A DNA stretch of 64,000 bases from SIAQ01 sp964484265 (GTDB lineage: Bacteria; Planctomycetota; Planctomycetia; Gemmatales; Gemmataceae). Below the pieces are notes generated by a model. It did no database searches. It saw nothing but the letters and a program-made list of their open reading frames with translations, and had not been told where the DNA came from. This document shows positions 47,023 through 56,934 of the stretch, one piece after another. How positions within the stretch are numbered: position 1 is the first letter of the stretch; the number at the start of each line of letters is the position of its first letter. The position numbers and the translations under genes were made by a program. The DNA lies in NCBI GenBank assembly GCA_964484265.1, contig CAZAFH010000013.1, forward strand, positions 1 through 64,000, given 5' to 3'.

Positions 47023-50000
47023 ATGAACGGCATCAATTCCCTTTTTCGAGGAATGGGCCCGAACATGCGACAAATTCTCCTCACTTGCTTGCTCCTTTTT
47101 TTTGAAACTGTGCCGCTTGCCGCACAAGAGGCCAAAGATGCGAAGGTGCCGGTCTGGAATGCGCGCGGCCTGGGCGCGCTGCCGAGGATGGGGATCACCG
47201 GCCTTGATGTCTCGGACGACGGCAAGGAGATCGTCGTCGGCACCATCGCGGCCTTCGGCGATCCCAACGTCATCGTGCTCTCCGACGCGGGCAAGATCGT
47301 GCGCATGTACAAGGTCGGCCAGCAATGGATCGACAACGTCGCTTTTGTGGCGGGCAGCAAGGACGTGCTCGCCATCTGCACGATGCCATACGGCCGAGCC
47401 GGCGACCGCACGGAAGCATTTCTCTGCCTCCCCTCTCCCCCCGGGAGAGGGGCCGGGGGTGAGGGGGCGGCGTTCGAGGGTAAGGTCGTCCCCCATCCCA
47501 TCAAACAACAGGGCGTCTGGTTCTTCCACTATGGCAACCACTCCAACCACCCGACGATGAAGCTCGCCCGCGCCAAGGGCGCCACCGCCCTCCTCGCGGG
47601 CAATCAGCTCGTCATATACCGCGAGGGTAAAAAGCCGACGACACTGCGGGTTCCCGTCAATGAGCCTGATGCAAGCGTCTCGTTGGCCGTCGATGACGCC
47701 GGTTGGGCGGTCGTCGGCTGCACGGCGACGGGCGGCAACAATCTCCACCTTTTCGATCCAGACCAAAAGAAGCCGGTGTGGAGCCGGCCCGTCAACAAGG
47801 ACGTGGACAAGGCGCCGCCGCTGGAGAAGGGCGTGTACGGCATGCCGACACTGTCCGACGGCACGCGCAAGGAACTGCCGCAGCGCGACGAAAAGGTGTG
47901 GGCGCCGCTATCGGTGGCAATTCATTCGGACGGCGCGAAACGGCGGATCGCCGCCGCCGACTATCAAGGCTGGCAACGCTGGGTGCGTTCGTCCGCGACG
48001 ATGAAGGCTGACAATCAGGGTTTGCGCTTCGTGCCGACGAAGCCGACGGTGACGGTTTACGATGCGACGGGCAACGTCATGCGGCGGATGGCGCGCGAAA
48101 AAGTGATGGAACGGGGCTGGTTTGATGTCGAAATTTTTGGGCTCTTTGGGCCTACTTATGTCGCTATGAGCCCCCATTTTTGGAGACCTCGCGGGCTTGG
48201 TGGCCGCTCTATCGGAAAGGTCGACAGTGACTTGGTTCAGCGACAAGTCTTCACAATCGCGACCGGAGACATCGAGGCCCAGAGTTTTCGCGATGGTTTG
48301 GTGTTTCTTCGCTTTTCTAACAAGAAGATCCTCCAAGCTAAGCCGGCGGGCGATATCTTTGCCACCGACCTTTTTTTCGAACAACTCTGGAAAACCGACC
48401 TCAACAAGCTCGTCCCCAAATCGCCCAAGCCCTGGGTCGCCAACGCCCGTGCCACGCCCATCGAAAAAGGCGTCTGGCAAATCCCCGGCGGCCGCGTCGA
48501 GAGCGATCTCGGCGGGCAGCGCGTCATCGAGGCGCCGGACGGACTCATCCTCATCGAAGGGCATGCGGGGCTGTCGTTCGAGCGCGAATGGGCGGCCATG
48601 GAGGCGGTCGGGCTCGATCCGAAAAAGGTCAAGTATGTCCTCGCCACCCACGAGCACGGCGATCATGCTCCCGGCGCTTATCTCTGGCGCGTCGTCACTG
48701 GGGCCAAGTTCGTTTGCTCCGAGGAGATGGCCTACACCCTTCAACATCACATTCCGCTCAACACCGGCTACGGCCTGCATCCGCCGGTGCCGACCGACAT
48801 CGTCATCAAGAAGGACGAGACGCTCGACCTCGCCGGCCTCAAGGTCAAGGCGATCCGCATCCCAGGGCACACCGCCGGCTCCATGGCCTGGCATTTCGAG
48901 AAGTCCGGCAGAACGTTCGTCGCGTTCGGCGATCTCATCATGCCGCGCGGCGTCCTCGGCTATTCCGGCAGCGTCAACTTCAGCGCCAAGGACGTGCTGT
49001 CGAGCCTGAAGAAGCTGCGGGATCTTAACGTCGATTACGTCCTGCCCGGCCACGGCGCCGTCGAAGGCCCGGAGAACTATTTCCACGCCGGCATCGACGT
49101 CGGGACGAAGGTCGGCTGGGGTTTCATCAAGCCGGAGACCCCCGATCCGCGTTTCCGCATCACGCAGAAGAACGTCATGGTCGTCGGCTGGGGCCACGGT
49201 GCGACCAGTGCCGCGTTCGGCGATGTCAACGGCGACGGCAAACCGGATGTGGTGATCGTGTGTCCCAAGGACGATGGCTGCGTTGTGAAATTCTTTCTCA
49301 ATCAAGGGCGTAAATTCAACGACAATCCCGATCACGAGATTCAAGTCCCCGTAAGCCAGCCGCACAAGGTGCGCGTTGTCGGTCGGGATCTTCTCGTTGC
49401 TGGCAAGACCGCGATGCTCGTGAAGCTAGATGGCAAGTTTGGCAAATACGAGTTAAAACCGCTCGACCTCGGCGACGGCAACCACTTGCGGACCGGCCCG
49501 AATGGCAGGCTTCTCGTGTCGCGACGCTTCGGAGGCTTTTACGGCTTTACCTTTGCGAAAGACAGGTACGTTCTGAACAAGGTCGCCCCGGACATCGATG
49601 GGCCCTACGTCGATTTCAAACTTCTCGGCGATGACCTGCTCACCTCGTACGGCCAGCATTATCGCCGCGGCAAGGACGGCAAGTTCCCGAAGACGCCGAC
49701 GGTGCAATTGCCACGCGAAAAGGACTGGCAGTTCCTCGCCGTCGGCGACTTCAACGGCGACGGCAAAAAAGACGCGGCGTTCCTCAGCTACGGCGCCCTC
49801 ACCCCTAACCCCTCTCCCGGCGGGAGAGGGGAATCTGGGACGTCAGCCCGCGTCTTCTATGGCCGCGACAAGAATATGCTTGAGTTCGGTAACAAGGCCG
49901 ACGCCGTCTTTGCCCTAAACACATTGCTCGCGGAGACGAAAAAGGGACAAAACCACCCGCTGGTGCGCGACACGCCGGTGGTCGCCGACTGGAACGGCGA

Positions 50001-50247
50001 CGGCATCGACGATCTCGTGGTTGCACACGGGCAGTCGAATGAGGTGCTGGTACTGCTCGGCGGCAAGGATGGACTATCGAAGGATCGCGTCCAGGGCATC
50101 AACCTCGAATACCGCGTCCACTACGAGCACGGCATCTACGCCGGCGACTTCAACGGCGACGGCAAGATGGACCTCGCCGTCTTCGGCTACACCAACACGG
50201 GCGTCGGCTCGGGCGGCCCCTCGTCGGTTTATATTTGGCAGCAGTAA
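47023..50247 (+). CDS. Propeller/metallo-beta-lactamase/FG-GAP fusion protein
   Basis: 1074 residues. A signal peptide (ILLTCLLLFFETVPLAAQ) fits better with the ATG at 47065 than with 47023; both are possible. About residues 40-450 form an N-terminal propeller-like part. About 470-690 form a metallo-beta-lactamase domain with the zinc motif HEHGDH (His543 first), GHTAGS, FGDLIMP and VLPGHG. About 720-1074 carry FG-GAP/VCBS calcium loops DVNGDGKPD, DFNGDGKKD, DWNGDGIDD and DFNGDGKMD. Two GC-rich palindromic repeats lie inside the gene in frame (47430, 49796), giving the peptides LPSPPGRGAGGEGA and LTPNPSPGGRGE. It is probably an extracellular hydrolase; the substrate is unknown. Confidence 0.78.
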   Translation: MNGINSLFRGMGPNMRQILLTCLLLFFETVPLAAQEAKDAKVPVWNARGLGALPRMGITGLDVSDDGKEIVVGTIAAFGDPNVIVLSDAGKIVRMYKVGQQWIDNVAFVAGSKDVLAICTMPYGRAGDRTEAFLCLPSPPGRGAGGEGAAFEGKVVPHPIKQQGVWFFHYGNHSNHPTMKLARAKGATALLAGNQLVIYREGKKPTTLRVPVNEPDASVSLAVDDAGWAVVGCTATGGNNLHLFDPDQKKPVWSRPVNKDVDKAPPLEKGVYGMPTLSDGTRKELPQRDEKVWAPLSVAIHSDGAKRRIAAADYQGWQRWVRSSATMKADNQGLRFVPTKPTVTVYDATGNVMRRMAREKVMERGWFDVEIFGLFGPTYVAMSPHFWRPRGLGGRSIGKVDSDLVQRQVFTIATGDIEAQSFRDGLVFLRFSNKKILQAKPAGDIFATDLFFEQLWKTDLNKLVPKSPKPWVANARATPIEKGVWQIPGGRVESDLGGQRVIEAPDGLILIEGHAGLSFEREWAAMEAVGLDPKKVKYVLATHEHGDHAPGAYLWRVVTGAKFVCSEEMAYTLQHHIPLNTGYGLHPPVPTDIVIKKDETLDLAGLKVKAIRIPGHTAGSMAWHFEKSGRTFVAFGDLIMPRGVLGYSGSVNFSAKDVLSSLKKLRDLNVDYVLPGHGAVEGPENYFHAGIDVGTKVGWGFIKPETPDPRFRITQKNVMVVGWGHGATSAAFGDVNGDGKPDVVIVCPKDDGCVVKFFLNQGRKFNDNPDHEIQVPVSQPHKVRVVGRDLLVAGKTAMLVKLDGKFGKYELKPLDLGDGNHLRTGPNGRLLVSRRFGGFYGFTFAKDRYVLNKVAPDIDGPYVDFKLLGDDLLTSYGQHYRRGKDGKFPKTPTVQLPREKDWQFLAVGDFNGDGKKDAAFLSYGALTPNPSPGGRGESGTSARVFYGRDKNMLEFGNKADAVFALNTLLAETKKGQNHPLVRDTPVVADWNGDGIDDLVVAHGQSNEVLVLLGGKDGLSKDRVQGINLEYRVHYEHGIYAGDFNGDGKMDLAVFGYTNTGVGSGGPSSVYIWQQ
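47430..47467. repeat. Palindromic GC-rich repeat, copy 2 (in frame in a gene)
   Basis: CCCCTCTCCC (47430-47439), loop CCC, GGGAGAGGGG (47443-47452), then CCGGGGGTGAGGGGG. It has the same core as copies at 108 and 49809. It is read in frame as PSPPGRGAGGEGA within the propeller part of the fusion protein. Confidence 0.85.
49796..49831. repeat. Palindromic GC-rich repeat, copy 3 (in frame in a gene)
   Basis: CCCTCACCCCTAA, then CCCCTCTCCC (49809-49818), loop GGC, GGGAGAGGGG (49822-49831). It is read in frame as LTPNPSPGGRGE between two FG-GAP calcium loops. Orientation is opposite to copy 2. Confidence 0.88.
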
Positions 50248-50285
50248 GCGAATAGGCAAGCGGGGTATGAAACCAGAAAGTTTTC

Positions 50286-51175
50286 TTGAAACTCACCATT
50301 ACAAACGGGATAGTTCTCGCGATTGCTGCAATTGCCGTACCTGGCTCGGCCGATGCGCAGGCGAACCGCGAGTTGAAAGTCCACCTGGTGCAAGCCAACA
50401 ACGACAACACTTATCCGTTGGTGCGGGCCAAGTTCCAACCGGGCGAAGTCGCCGATCCGTGGACGGTAAATACTTGACCTTGTCGTGGGTTCATCACGTG
50501 GACGATCTCGCCGTCATGCGGGTCATGGCGCCGCAACCGATGCCTCGCCCCAGCGATCCCAAGCCCAAGTCGCGGCCGGTTCGCTGGCGACCGAAAACCG
50601 ATTGGCTTTATCGTCAGTATCTTGTCGGAGTTGGCGAGAAATCCGAATCGGCGGAAAGCTCACTTCGTGCTCTGCTCGACGCGGCGGCGGGGTGAATTGA
50701 TTGCCCCATCACCAAAGAGGAAACGGCCGCGCGAACCGATTTCTACATCTACCTGATCCGAACGCACATCGAACGAGGCAGCCAACCTTCCGAGGGAAAG
50801 AAAAAAGACGCCCAGGACGGCACCGGACGAGAAGGCTGGACCGGCAATCCGTGCTACCACGCCGAACAGATGCCCGGTTATGTCCGTGTTTGTCGTGACC
50901 TGGAATGCCGAAAGCGTGTCGCTGAAGGTGACCAAGCCGACCAAGGCCCTTGTGTCATACCGCTAAGAACGGAAGAGCCGAACTTTTCGTTGAAGTATGA
51001 GGTGAAAGGCGAGACGCGAAAGATCGACTACAAGGTTAACCCGAATGGCATACCCACCTTCACATACATCGACGGCGCCGGAAATGAACAGACCGAGACC
51101 TACGAACGCATGGAAGGCAAGGGCAAAAAGGACGAAAAGAAGAAGAAAAAGAAGGGTCCGGACACTGGCGAGTAG
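50286..51175 (+). pseudogene. Fragments of a secreted protein in two frames
   Basis: A signal peptide and N-terminus (MKLTITNGIVLAIAAIAVPG, then RELKVHLVQANNDNTYPLVR) stop at TGA 50475-50477. From about 50460 another frame reads DGKYLTLSWVHHVDDLAVMR to TGA 50693. After that stop the same frame continues with ITKEETAARTDFYIYLIRTH and ends at 51175 with EPNFSLKYEVKGETRKIDYK and a Lys-rich tail. I read this as one or more deleted and frameshifted genes. The family is not recognised. Confidence 0.45.
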
Positions 51176-51256
51176 ATAGGAACTCGATTCGAGCGGGCGT
51201 GCGATAGACTGGCTTTGTCGAATTTGCCGACCGGACGAGGTAGACACTCTTTCAAT

Positions 51257-51540
51257 TCAATCTTTCTTGGTAGAAATTAACTCTACTTCCATCGTCTCGC
51301 TGGGCATTCCCGTTTCGACAGGATCGAAGCGAAGCCGCATGATCGCGCCTCGATATGTCGGCGACGAGAACAACTGCACTTCGTAGGTTCGCATTTTGCC
51401 ATCCGGCACAATTGCGAACTTCATGCTCTGTTCTGAGCGAAATCCCGGTTTGTCGGCGATTTCCAAAAACAATTCGGCAGTCTTGATTGTCGTTTGGTAG
51501 GCTGCTCGAATGAAAATAATCGGTGTGTCTTTGCCGGCTT
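51257..51540 (-). pseudogene. C-terminal fragment of a secreted carbohydrate-active-type protein
   Basis: On the minus strand, just past the hydrolase stop and in a different frame: AGKDTPIIFIRAAYQTTIKT, KMRTYEVQLFSSPTYRGAIM, RLRFDPVETG and the end MEVELISTKKD. The pattern 'Y.G.I..LR.DP...G' is typical of the last beta domain of planctomycete extracellular enzymes. There is no start of its own; it could be the lost C-terminus of another gene fused here by deletion. Confidence 0.45.
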
Positions 51541-53406
51541 TTACTCCCATTCCAGTTTCATGAACACCGGGGGTGAGCCGGTCCAGGACGATGGCCGAGT
51601 CGTGCTGTTGCCGCGTTCGGTGAAGTGCGCGCAAATGCCAAATTGATCGACATCGTTCCACGATTTCAACGGGTTTGGACCAGAAACGAAGTCCTTTGCC
51701 TGGAGCACGATGGTTTGTGCGGTGTCCGACTCGGAGATCTCGCGTTCGCAGACATACGTTTTTCTTGGCCCGCGGTACGATCGCCATTCGTTTTCGACAA
51801 CGACGAAGCTTAGGCTATTCGTTTTCGGTAGCTTGAGTGTGAGCTTCAACCTGGCGCCTTCTCGACCTCGCCAAACCGGGTCGGTGAGTTTGCGCGTCCA
51901 GTGTTGGACTAAGGACGGATGACCAGCGTTGAGCGTATACCAATCACGCAATCCGTGCGTGAAATCGTCGATCCGGGAACTGGGCCGAAGCGAGGCGACA
52001 ACATCCGCTTGGCGCAGCGCGGCGGGTGTGACCGTGTGGAAGTTGCTGCTTACGCAAACTTCCCTCACGGGCTCACTGTATCCGGGCAACGATGCGAGCG
52101 ATTCCGCTTTCGGCAGCGTGTAATAGACGTTGGCGAACGCGAACAGGGGTAGATCAAGGGTGTGCAACGGCAACTTGGCTGTGAATTCCTTGCCGTCGCG
52201 CACGACATTGGTGCTGCGCCAAAAGCGGGCGCGGGGATCAGGATCGACGCTATAGTAAATCTCGACGCGTGCCACCTTGAATGATAGCGTGTCTGGCGTG
52301 ACCCGTAGCAGCGGGATGCGATGGGCGCTTTTTAGGACGATCTCACTCGCCGGGGTTTCAGGCAAGGCCGGCCCACCTTTGAGGTAGTGGTCGAACCACA
52401 ACGGCATCGTAACCGCGACTTCCGGACTGAGCCGATGATTGAGGTGCGGCGTCCACGAGTATCGCAGCGGTTGTTTTGGAATCAGCGCGTTGGTACGGTA
52501 AACGTCGTCCAACCAGCCGTGAAAATCGTTGGTCGCGCTGCGATGCAGCACCGGGCAGCGAATCAGTGGGGCATAGTTTTCGAAACTCAGGGTACGACGA
52601 AACAGCTCGACATCGCCAGCAACGCGATCCTGCGTGATGCTCCCGCCGAGGAATTCGTGGGCCTGCCAGCGCCAACCTTGTCCGCCCACGGCGGGCACGG
52701 CCGCCTTCACCCGGCGGTCGGTCCCGGCGACGTACATCGTAAGATTGCCCCCCATCGAGTAGCCGTGGACACCGAGCCGTTGCGGGTCCACTTCGGGCTG
52801 CTGTTCCAGGAACGTGAGACCGCGCCGGCAGCCAACCGTGAGCAGATACCAGTTGTTGTTCTTTGGATGTTCGCGGTCGTCGTAGAATTGCTTCGGTCCT
52901 GGTTTGATGGAGTGAAAACCTTGGACATTGAGTTGGCTGGGATCGACCGTGCCCCAGTCGGTGTTGGGATCTCCTGGTTTGGCCCCCTCGACGGAGTTGA
53001 AAGGCGCTTTCCCTGCCGAGCCGCCCCAGTTTACCGAAAGTGCAGCGTAGCCACGTGAGACAAGCAGTTTCACTTCGCTCAAGGAGCCTCGCTGCCCTCC
53101 ACCGTGAATGTGCAAGACCGCCGGCATTTTGTCTGTTTGCTTTTCGGGAAAGCCATAGATGGCAGTCATCCGTGCAGTCTTGCCTTTGAACGTGCCGACG
53201 ACGAACCGCACATGCCGATAGACACCCCCGTATTCCTTCCATTCGCGAATCACTTCGGTCGCCAACGGCTCCTTGCGCGGATCGAAATCCGCCCACAGTT
53301 TTTCAACGGACTGAGGGACATCACCCGCGTGAACGGCACGGCTCGTCAACAATCCGGCCGGGACTGCAACGATACTAAGGGCGAGCAGCATGAACTTTCC
53401 AAGCAC
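51541..53406 (-). CDS. Secreted dienelactone-hydrolase/acetylxylan-esterase-like protein
   Basis: 621 residues. GTG 53406 is chosen because GGGAGAG lies six bases upstream and it gives a normal signal peptide (KFMLLALSIVAVPAGLLTSRAVHAG). The hydrolase domain shows HIHGGGQRG (oxyanion), the nucleophile GYSMGGN and an N-terminal ARMTAIYGFPEKQTDKMPAV. The C-terminal 200 residues are beta-rich (FTHGLRDWYTLNAGHPSLVQ...LKLTLKLPKTNSLSF), a carbohydrate-binding-like module. It probably deacetylates or cleaves plant or algal polysaccharides outside the cell. The sialate-esterase-like gene upstream is on the same strand. Confidence 0.75.
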   Translation of the reverse strand: MLGKFMLLALSIVAVPAGLLTSRAVHAGDVPQSVEKLWADFDPRKEPLATEVIREWKEYGGVYRHVRFVVGTFKGKTARMTAIYGFPEKQTDKMPAVLHIHGGGQRGSLSEVKLLVSRGYAALSVNWGGSAGKAPFNSVEGAKPGDPNTDWGTVDPSQLNVQGFHSIKPGPKQFYDDREHPKNNNWYLLTVGCRRGLTFLEQQPEVDPQRLGVHGYSMGGNLTMYVAGTDRRVKAAVPAVGGQGWRWQAHEFLGGSITQDRVAGDVELFRRTLSFENYAPLIRCPVLHRSATNDFHGWLDDVYRTNALIPKQPLRYSWTPHLNHRLSPEVAVTMPLWFDHYLKGGPALPETPASEIVLKSAHRIPLLRVTPDTLSFKVARVEIYYSVDPDPRARFWRSTNVVRDGKEFTAKLPLHTLDLPLFAFANVYYTLPKAESLASLPGYSEPVREVCVSSNFHTVTPAALRQADVVASLRPSSRIDDFTHGLRDWYTLNAGHPSLVQHWTRKLTDPVWRGREGARLKLTLKLPKTNSLSFVVVENEWRSYRGPRKTYVCEREISESDTAQTIVLQAKDFVSGPNPLKSWNDVDQFGICAHFTERGNSTTRPSSWTGSPPVFMKLEWE

Positions 53407-53535
53407 CTTGTCTCTCCCGGGAACCATAATTTCGAGCAGCCCGTCAACCAGACGGTAATTTTCCAACGACCGGGGTTCGACGCAGCGATAACCGATCTCG
53501 CTTGCCTGCGGCCACACGACACACCAATTGTCATG

Positions 53536-56505
53536 TCACGGTTTGCGGGCGAGGATCGGCACGTCGCAAAACGAGAGTGCGGCGATGCCGTTCGCACCGA
53601 CCAGCAATGATTTCTGACTCCATGCGGCGCTGTCAAGGTAGGTGATCGTCCGCGCGTCGACATCGCCGGTGAGGTTCAACATCACTCGATTTTCAGCTAC
53701 GGTCCCTGATGCAACTTTCCCTTTCTGCCCGTTGAGATAGAACTGACCCGACAAGGCGTTGTCCCACTTCACTGGCTGGTCAAACTCAAGCGTAATCGCT
53801 GCCTTTTCTTTCGTGAAATAGGCACGCACAATATTTGGTGGAGTGATTGAGGTCGCGGGTTGTTTGCCGTAGAAATCACGTTCAATCAGGGGCGTGATGA
53901 GTCGGGCGAACTCAGCATAACCCGCGGCCGGGAAGTGACAGCCGCCAGGCGGATCGATTCCCAGAGTGGACATGATGTGCAAGTTGGAGAAGGCCGTCGG
54001 CAAGTTTCGCTGCACCTCACGCAACCGGTTGTCCGAGCCGTTGACCCCCATTGCGCAGGCCTTCGGCCAAATCTGGAACACGTAATAGTGTTGGATGTTC
54101 GGGTAATCCTGTTTCCATGCTGCCGCCAGGTCGATGAAGTACTGTCGATAAATCTCGTAGCCGTAGCCGCCGGTGGGCCCGTCGGCGCCCTGATCGTTTT
54201 CGCCTTGATGCCAGATCGCGCCGCGAATGCCGTGCGTCAACTTCGCCTGGCGCACGCGGCCAAGCAGCCGGCCGTAAATTGTTGTGGGGTCTTCCGGGTC
54301 GGCCCCATTCCGCTGGTGCTGATCGATCCGCGTTCCGCCGACTGCTCCATTGATAAGAAAAATGGGCACCTTCTGGCTTTCGACCAATCGCCGACCGAGT
54401 TCCATTGCCCAGTAGCCGATCTGGCGCTTTTCGCCATCACGGCTACGGTGCATGGCGGCGCCCCAACCGCCGCCGGCCTTCGGATTGCTGGACATGCTGC
54501 CGAAAGTACGAATCCAGTCGCTCCGGAACGCCGGTTCGTCCTTGCCGAAGTCGGTCGCCACCGCGTTGGATTGGCCGTTGATCAGGTAGGCATCGCCGCA
54601 CAGCAGGTCTCCAGCTTTGTAGAGAATTGTCTCGGTGTCGCCGTTTTTGCTGCCGAACTCGACCCGATACTTGATCAAACCAGGCTTGAGCTTCACTGCA
54701 AACGCATACGAGCCATCTGGGCCAGTTTTTTGGCTCGTGTTTGTCAATGGCTTCTCGTCAGCAAAGACCTTCAGGAATACCGATTCGGCCGGCTCCTTCA
54801 GCACGCCGTTGTAGTAAAGCGTCCCCTCGTTCTTGTCGTCGCGGGCGTAGAACTGGCCGTCCACGGGCTTCTCGTTCTTCTCGGCCGGACGCTCGACCCA
54901 GGCATCTTTCGCCGGTTCTTTCACCTGGATCGTGACCGACTGGATGGTCGGTTTGCCGCCATTGTCGATCGCTGCCGTCACTGTCAACAGGCCACTGTTC
55001 TGGCAACGCTTCAAGATGAGTTTGCCCGGCATCACCTCCTTGATCGTGGCCAGGTCGCCAATGCTCCATTTGATGTTCAGCTTGTCGGCGCCCTTGCCCC
55101 GCATCGCCTCCATGTTGGTAATTTGCGGGACGATGTCGATCGGTTTCCGCCCGTCCCATGCGCCTGGTGCCTGAAGGTTGAAAATTGGCTCCGGGATCTC
55201 CTCCTTGATGGTGACGCGCACATCCTTCGTCTTGGTCTCGGTGGGATAGGCCGCCTTGAATCGCACCATGATAGACTGATCCCCGGCCACCCGGCCGGCA
55301 TGGAAGGTGAAGGATAATCGATCCGAGGCCACAACGGTTTCCTTGCCGCCGCGGACAACGCTCCAGGAAACCTTGTCCGCGCCGCCGGCCCTCGCCTGGA
55401 AAGTTTTGCTCTTCCCTTCCGGGATCACAGCCTCCGTTTCCGACAGGCCGAACTCGTTACCGGGCCGTACCAGATGGCCGACCAGCGATTGGAGCGGCTT
55501 CTGGTTCTCGTACTGCAGCTTGATCCACTCGGCAGACCGGGCGACTTTGGAAACGCGGACCTCGTCAATGTCGCCGACGAAGTTGTAATTGTGGTACCAG
55601 CCGCCGATCCACAGCCGGGCCGGGCTCTTGATCCCGAGCGGAGTCCCCGGCGATTTGTTGACGCCGTCGAGAACCCCATTCACGTAGATCCGCGAATCTC
55701 CCTTTTCATAGGTGTGAACCACATGAGCCCATTCCGAACGGGCCATCAAGCTCTTGCTGGCGACATTTCCTCCGGAGAAATAGCAGTCCATGTTGATATG
55801 AGGCGGGCTGCGGTATTGCATGACCACCTTGCCCTGCGCATGCTCGTTGCCCCAGGCGATGACATTGCCGTTGGGCTTTTCTGCCCGGAACCAGGCCTCC
55901 GTGGTGTGCGGACTGGCGCCGGTGGGATAACAGGGAATCGCGTCTCCGCCAAAGATTCCTTTCTGACCCGAGAAGTGCCTTGCCGCGCCGATCACTCCAG
56001 GGACGCGTGTCGTGCCCGTGTCCTTCGAAGTCAGCGTGCCCGTTTCATCAGTCACCGATCCGTTCATGTGCCAGACACTGAGAAAGCCATTCGATTCGTT
56101 AAACACCGCCTTGCCGTCAGACTGCGACCTGGCGTCGGCCTTGCCCCAGTGCAGCTTCAACTCCTGCCGTGCGTTGCCGGCGATCTTCGGCACACGTACC
56201 CAGATGGTAGCAACGCCGTTGGTCGGATCCCATTCGTCAATCTGGAACGCCAGCGGCTCCCCCTTTGCGGAGGAGAAGCGGAGATCCTCGCCGTTGGCCT
56301 TTGCCTGGGCGAAATCGAAGAAGTCCTTGTGCAGTCGAACCAGGAGCGGAAAGTTCTCAACGGCGGCGGATGCTGGCAGGTTAGCCCCGGCCGGCGTGGT
56401 GAGAATGAACAACGACCCGGAATGCTTCCACTCGGGATACTGGGCAGCAACCGGTGCCGTGAATGTCACAAAAAGAAACAAGGCCAGAGTGAGCGGGGAA
56501 CGCAT
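53536..56505 (-). CDS. Secreted DUF2341/LamG/sialate O-acetylesterase (SGNH) protein
   Basis: 989 residues from ATG 56505 (the frame extends 11 codons to a TTG). Signal peptide LTLALFLFVTFTAPVAAQ. A DUF2341-type start (FPLLVRLHKDFFDFAQAKAN...LRFSSAKGEPLAFQIDEW) leads into a concanavalin-like LamG fold (FLSVWHMNGSVTDETG...EAWFRAEKPNGNVIAWG...GDIDEVRVSKVARSAEWIK). Ig-like modules follow. From about residue 640 there is an SGNH esterase with the nucleophile block INGQSNAV, INGAVGGTRID and WHQGENDQG. It should remove acetyl groups from sugars. It is 129 bases upstream of the other secreted esterase and may share its transcript. Confidence 0.82.
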   Translation of the reverse strand: MRSPLTLALFLFVTFTAPVAAQYPEWKHSGSLFILTTPAGANLPASAAVENFPLLVRLHKDFFDFAQAKANGEDLRFSSAKGEPLAFQIDEWDPTNGVATIWVRVPKIAGNARQELKLHWGKADARSQSDGKAVFNESNGFLSVWHMNGSVTDETGTLTSKDTGTTRVPGVIGAARHFSGQKGIFGGDAIPCYPTGASPHTTEAWFRAEKPNGNVIAWGNEHAQGKVVMQYRSPPHINMDCYFSGGNVASKSLMARSEWAHVVHTYEKGDSRIYVNGVLDGVNKSPGTPLGIKSPARLWIGGWYHNYNFVGDIDEVRVSKVARSAEWIKLQYENQKPLQSLVGHLVRPGNEFGLSETEAVIPEGKSKTFQARAGGADKVSWSVVRGGKETVVASDRLSFTFHAGRVAGDQSIMVRFKAAYPTETKTKDVRVTIKEEIPEPIFNLQAPGAWDGRKPIDIVPQITNMEAMRGKGADKLNIKWSIGDLATIKEVMPGKLILKRCQNSGLLTVTAAIDNGGKPTIQSVTIQVKEPAKDAWVERPAEKNEKPVDGQFYARDDKNEGTLYYNGVLKEPAESVFLKVFADEKPLTNTSQKTGPDGSYAFAVKLKPGLIKYRVEFGSKNGDTETILYKAGDLLCGDAYLINGQSNAVATDFGKDEPAFRSDWIRTFGSMSSNPKAGGGWGAAMHRSRDGEKRQIGYWAMELGRRLVESQKVPIFLINGAVGGTRIDQHQRNGADPEDPTTIYGRLLGRVRQAKLTHGIRGAIWHQGENDQGADGPTGGYGYEIYRQYFIDLAAAWKQDYPNIQHYYVFQIWPKACAMGVNGSDNRLREVQRNLPTAFSNLHIMSTLGIDPPGGCHFPAAGYAEFARLITPLIERDFYGKQPATSITPPNIVRAYFTKEKAAITLEFDQPVKWDNALSGQFYLNGQKGKVASGTVAENRVMLNLTGDVDARTITYLDSAAWSQKSLLVGANGIAALSFCDVPILARKP

Positions 56506-56720
56506 CGTTGTTATCCGGAAGGAGGACTGGTGGGTCAATCTATTGGGCTAAGGCCTTTTTAGCATCCAGCACTGCGAATGGCAGGTGTGTCAAAGTTGGT
56601 CGCCATTGGGCGCATTTGGTCATGAAGGGGGCCTCATGTCCAAAGCCCTCTCGTCCCACACGAAGTCCTCGCCGAGCGGTTGCGGGTAAGCCGCGGAAAT
56701 TCTCCTACTGATGGAGGATT

Positions 56721-56902
56721 TCAATTTCAGGCGCCTCCAGTATCTCTAATGTAAGTGCTCGTAAATAAATGACCTGCGATCAAATATGGCGCGGGAAGGA
56801 ACCCGGGTCCCTTTTGCCTTTTTGAGGGGAATTCTGCAGTTTGTGGCCCGCTACTGCCAGCGGATTTGATGCCCAAATGCTGCCATTTGAATTGCAGTGA
56901 GC
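56721..56902 (+). repeat. Dispersed ~180-bp direct repeat, copy A
   Basis: It is related to 63347-63524. TTCAATTTCAGGCGCCTCCA matches TTCAATTTCCGGCGCCTCCA (19 of 20) at the left end. In the middle GCCTTTTTGAGGGG matches GGCTTTTTGACGGG. At the right end CGGATTTGATGCCCAAATGC matches CGGATTTGGTGCCAAACGC, then TTGCAGTGAGC matches TTGCGGTGAGC. The element lies in the 429-base gap before the DNA glycosylase and overlaps its apparent first codons. The rest of the gap (56506-56720) shows no gene. Confidence 0.65.
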
Positions 56903-56934
56903 CGACCATAGAGGACGAATACACTGAAGGTATT

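Noticed and set aside
53860..55317. A 485-codon plus-strand open frame opposite the SGNH esterase
   Set aside because: Its composition is that of a complement frame, and the minus strand has all the motifs of the esterase.
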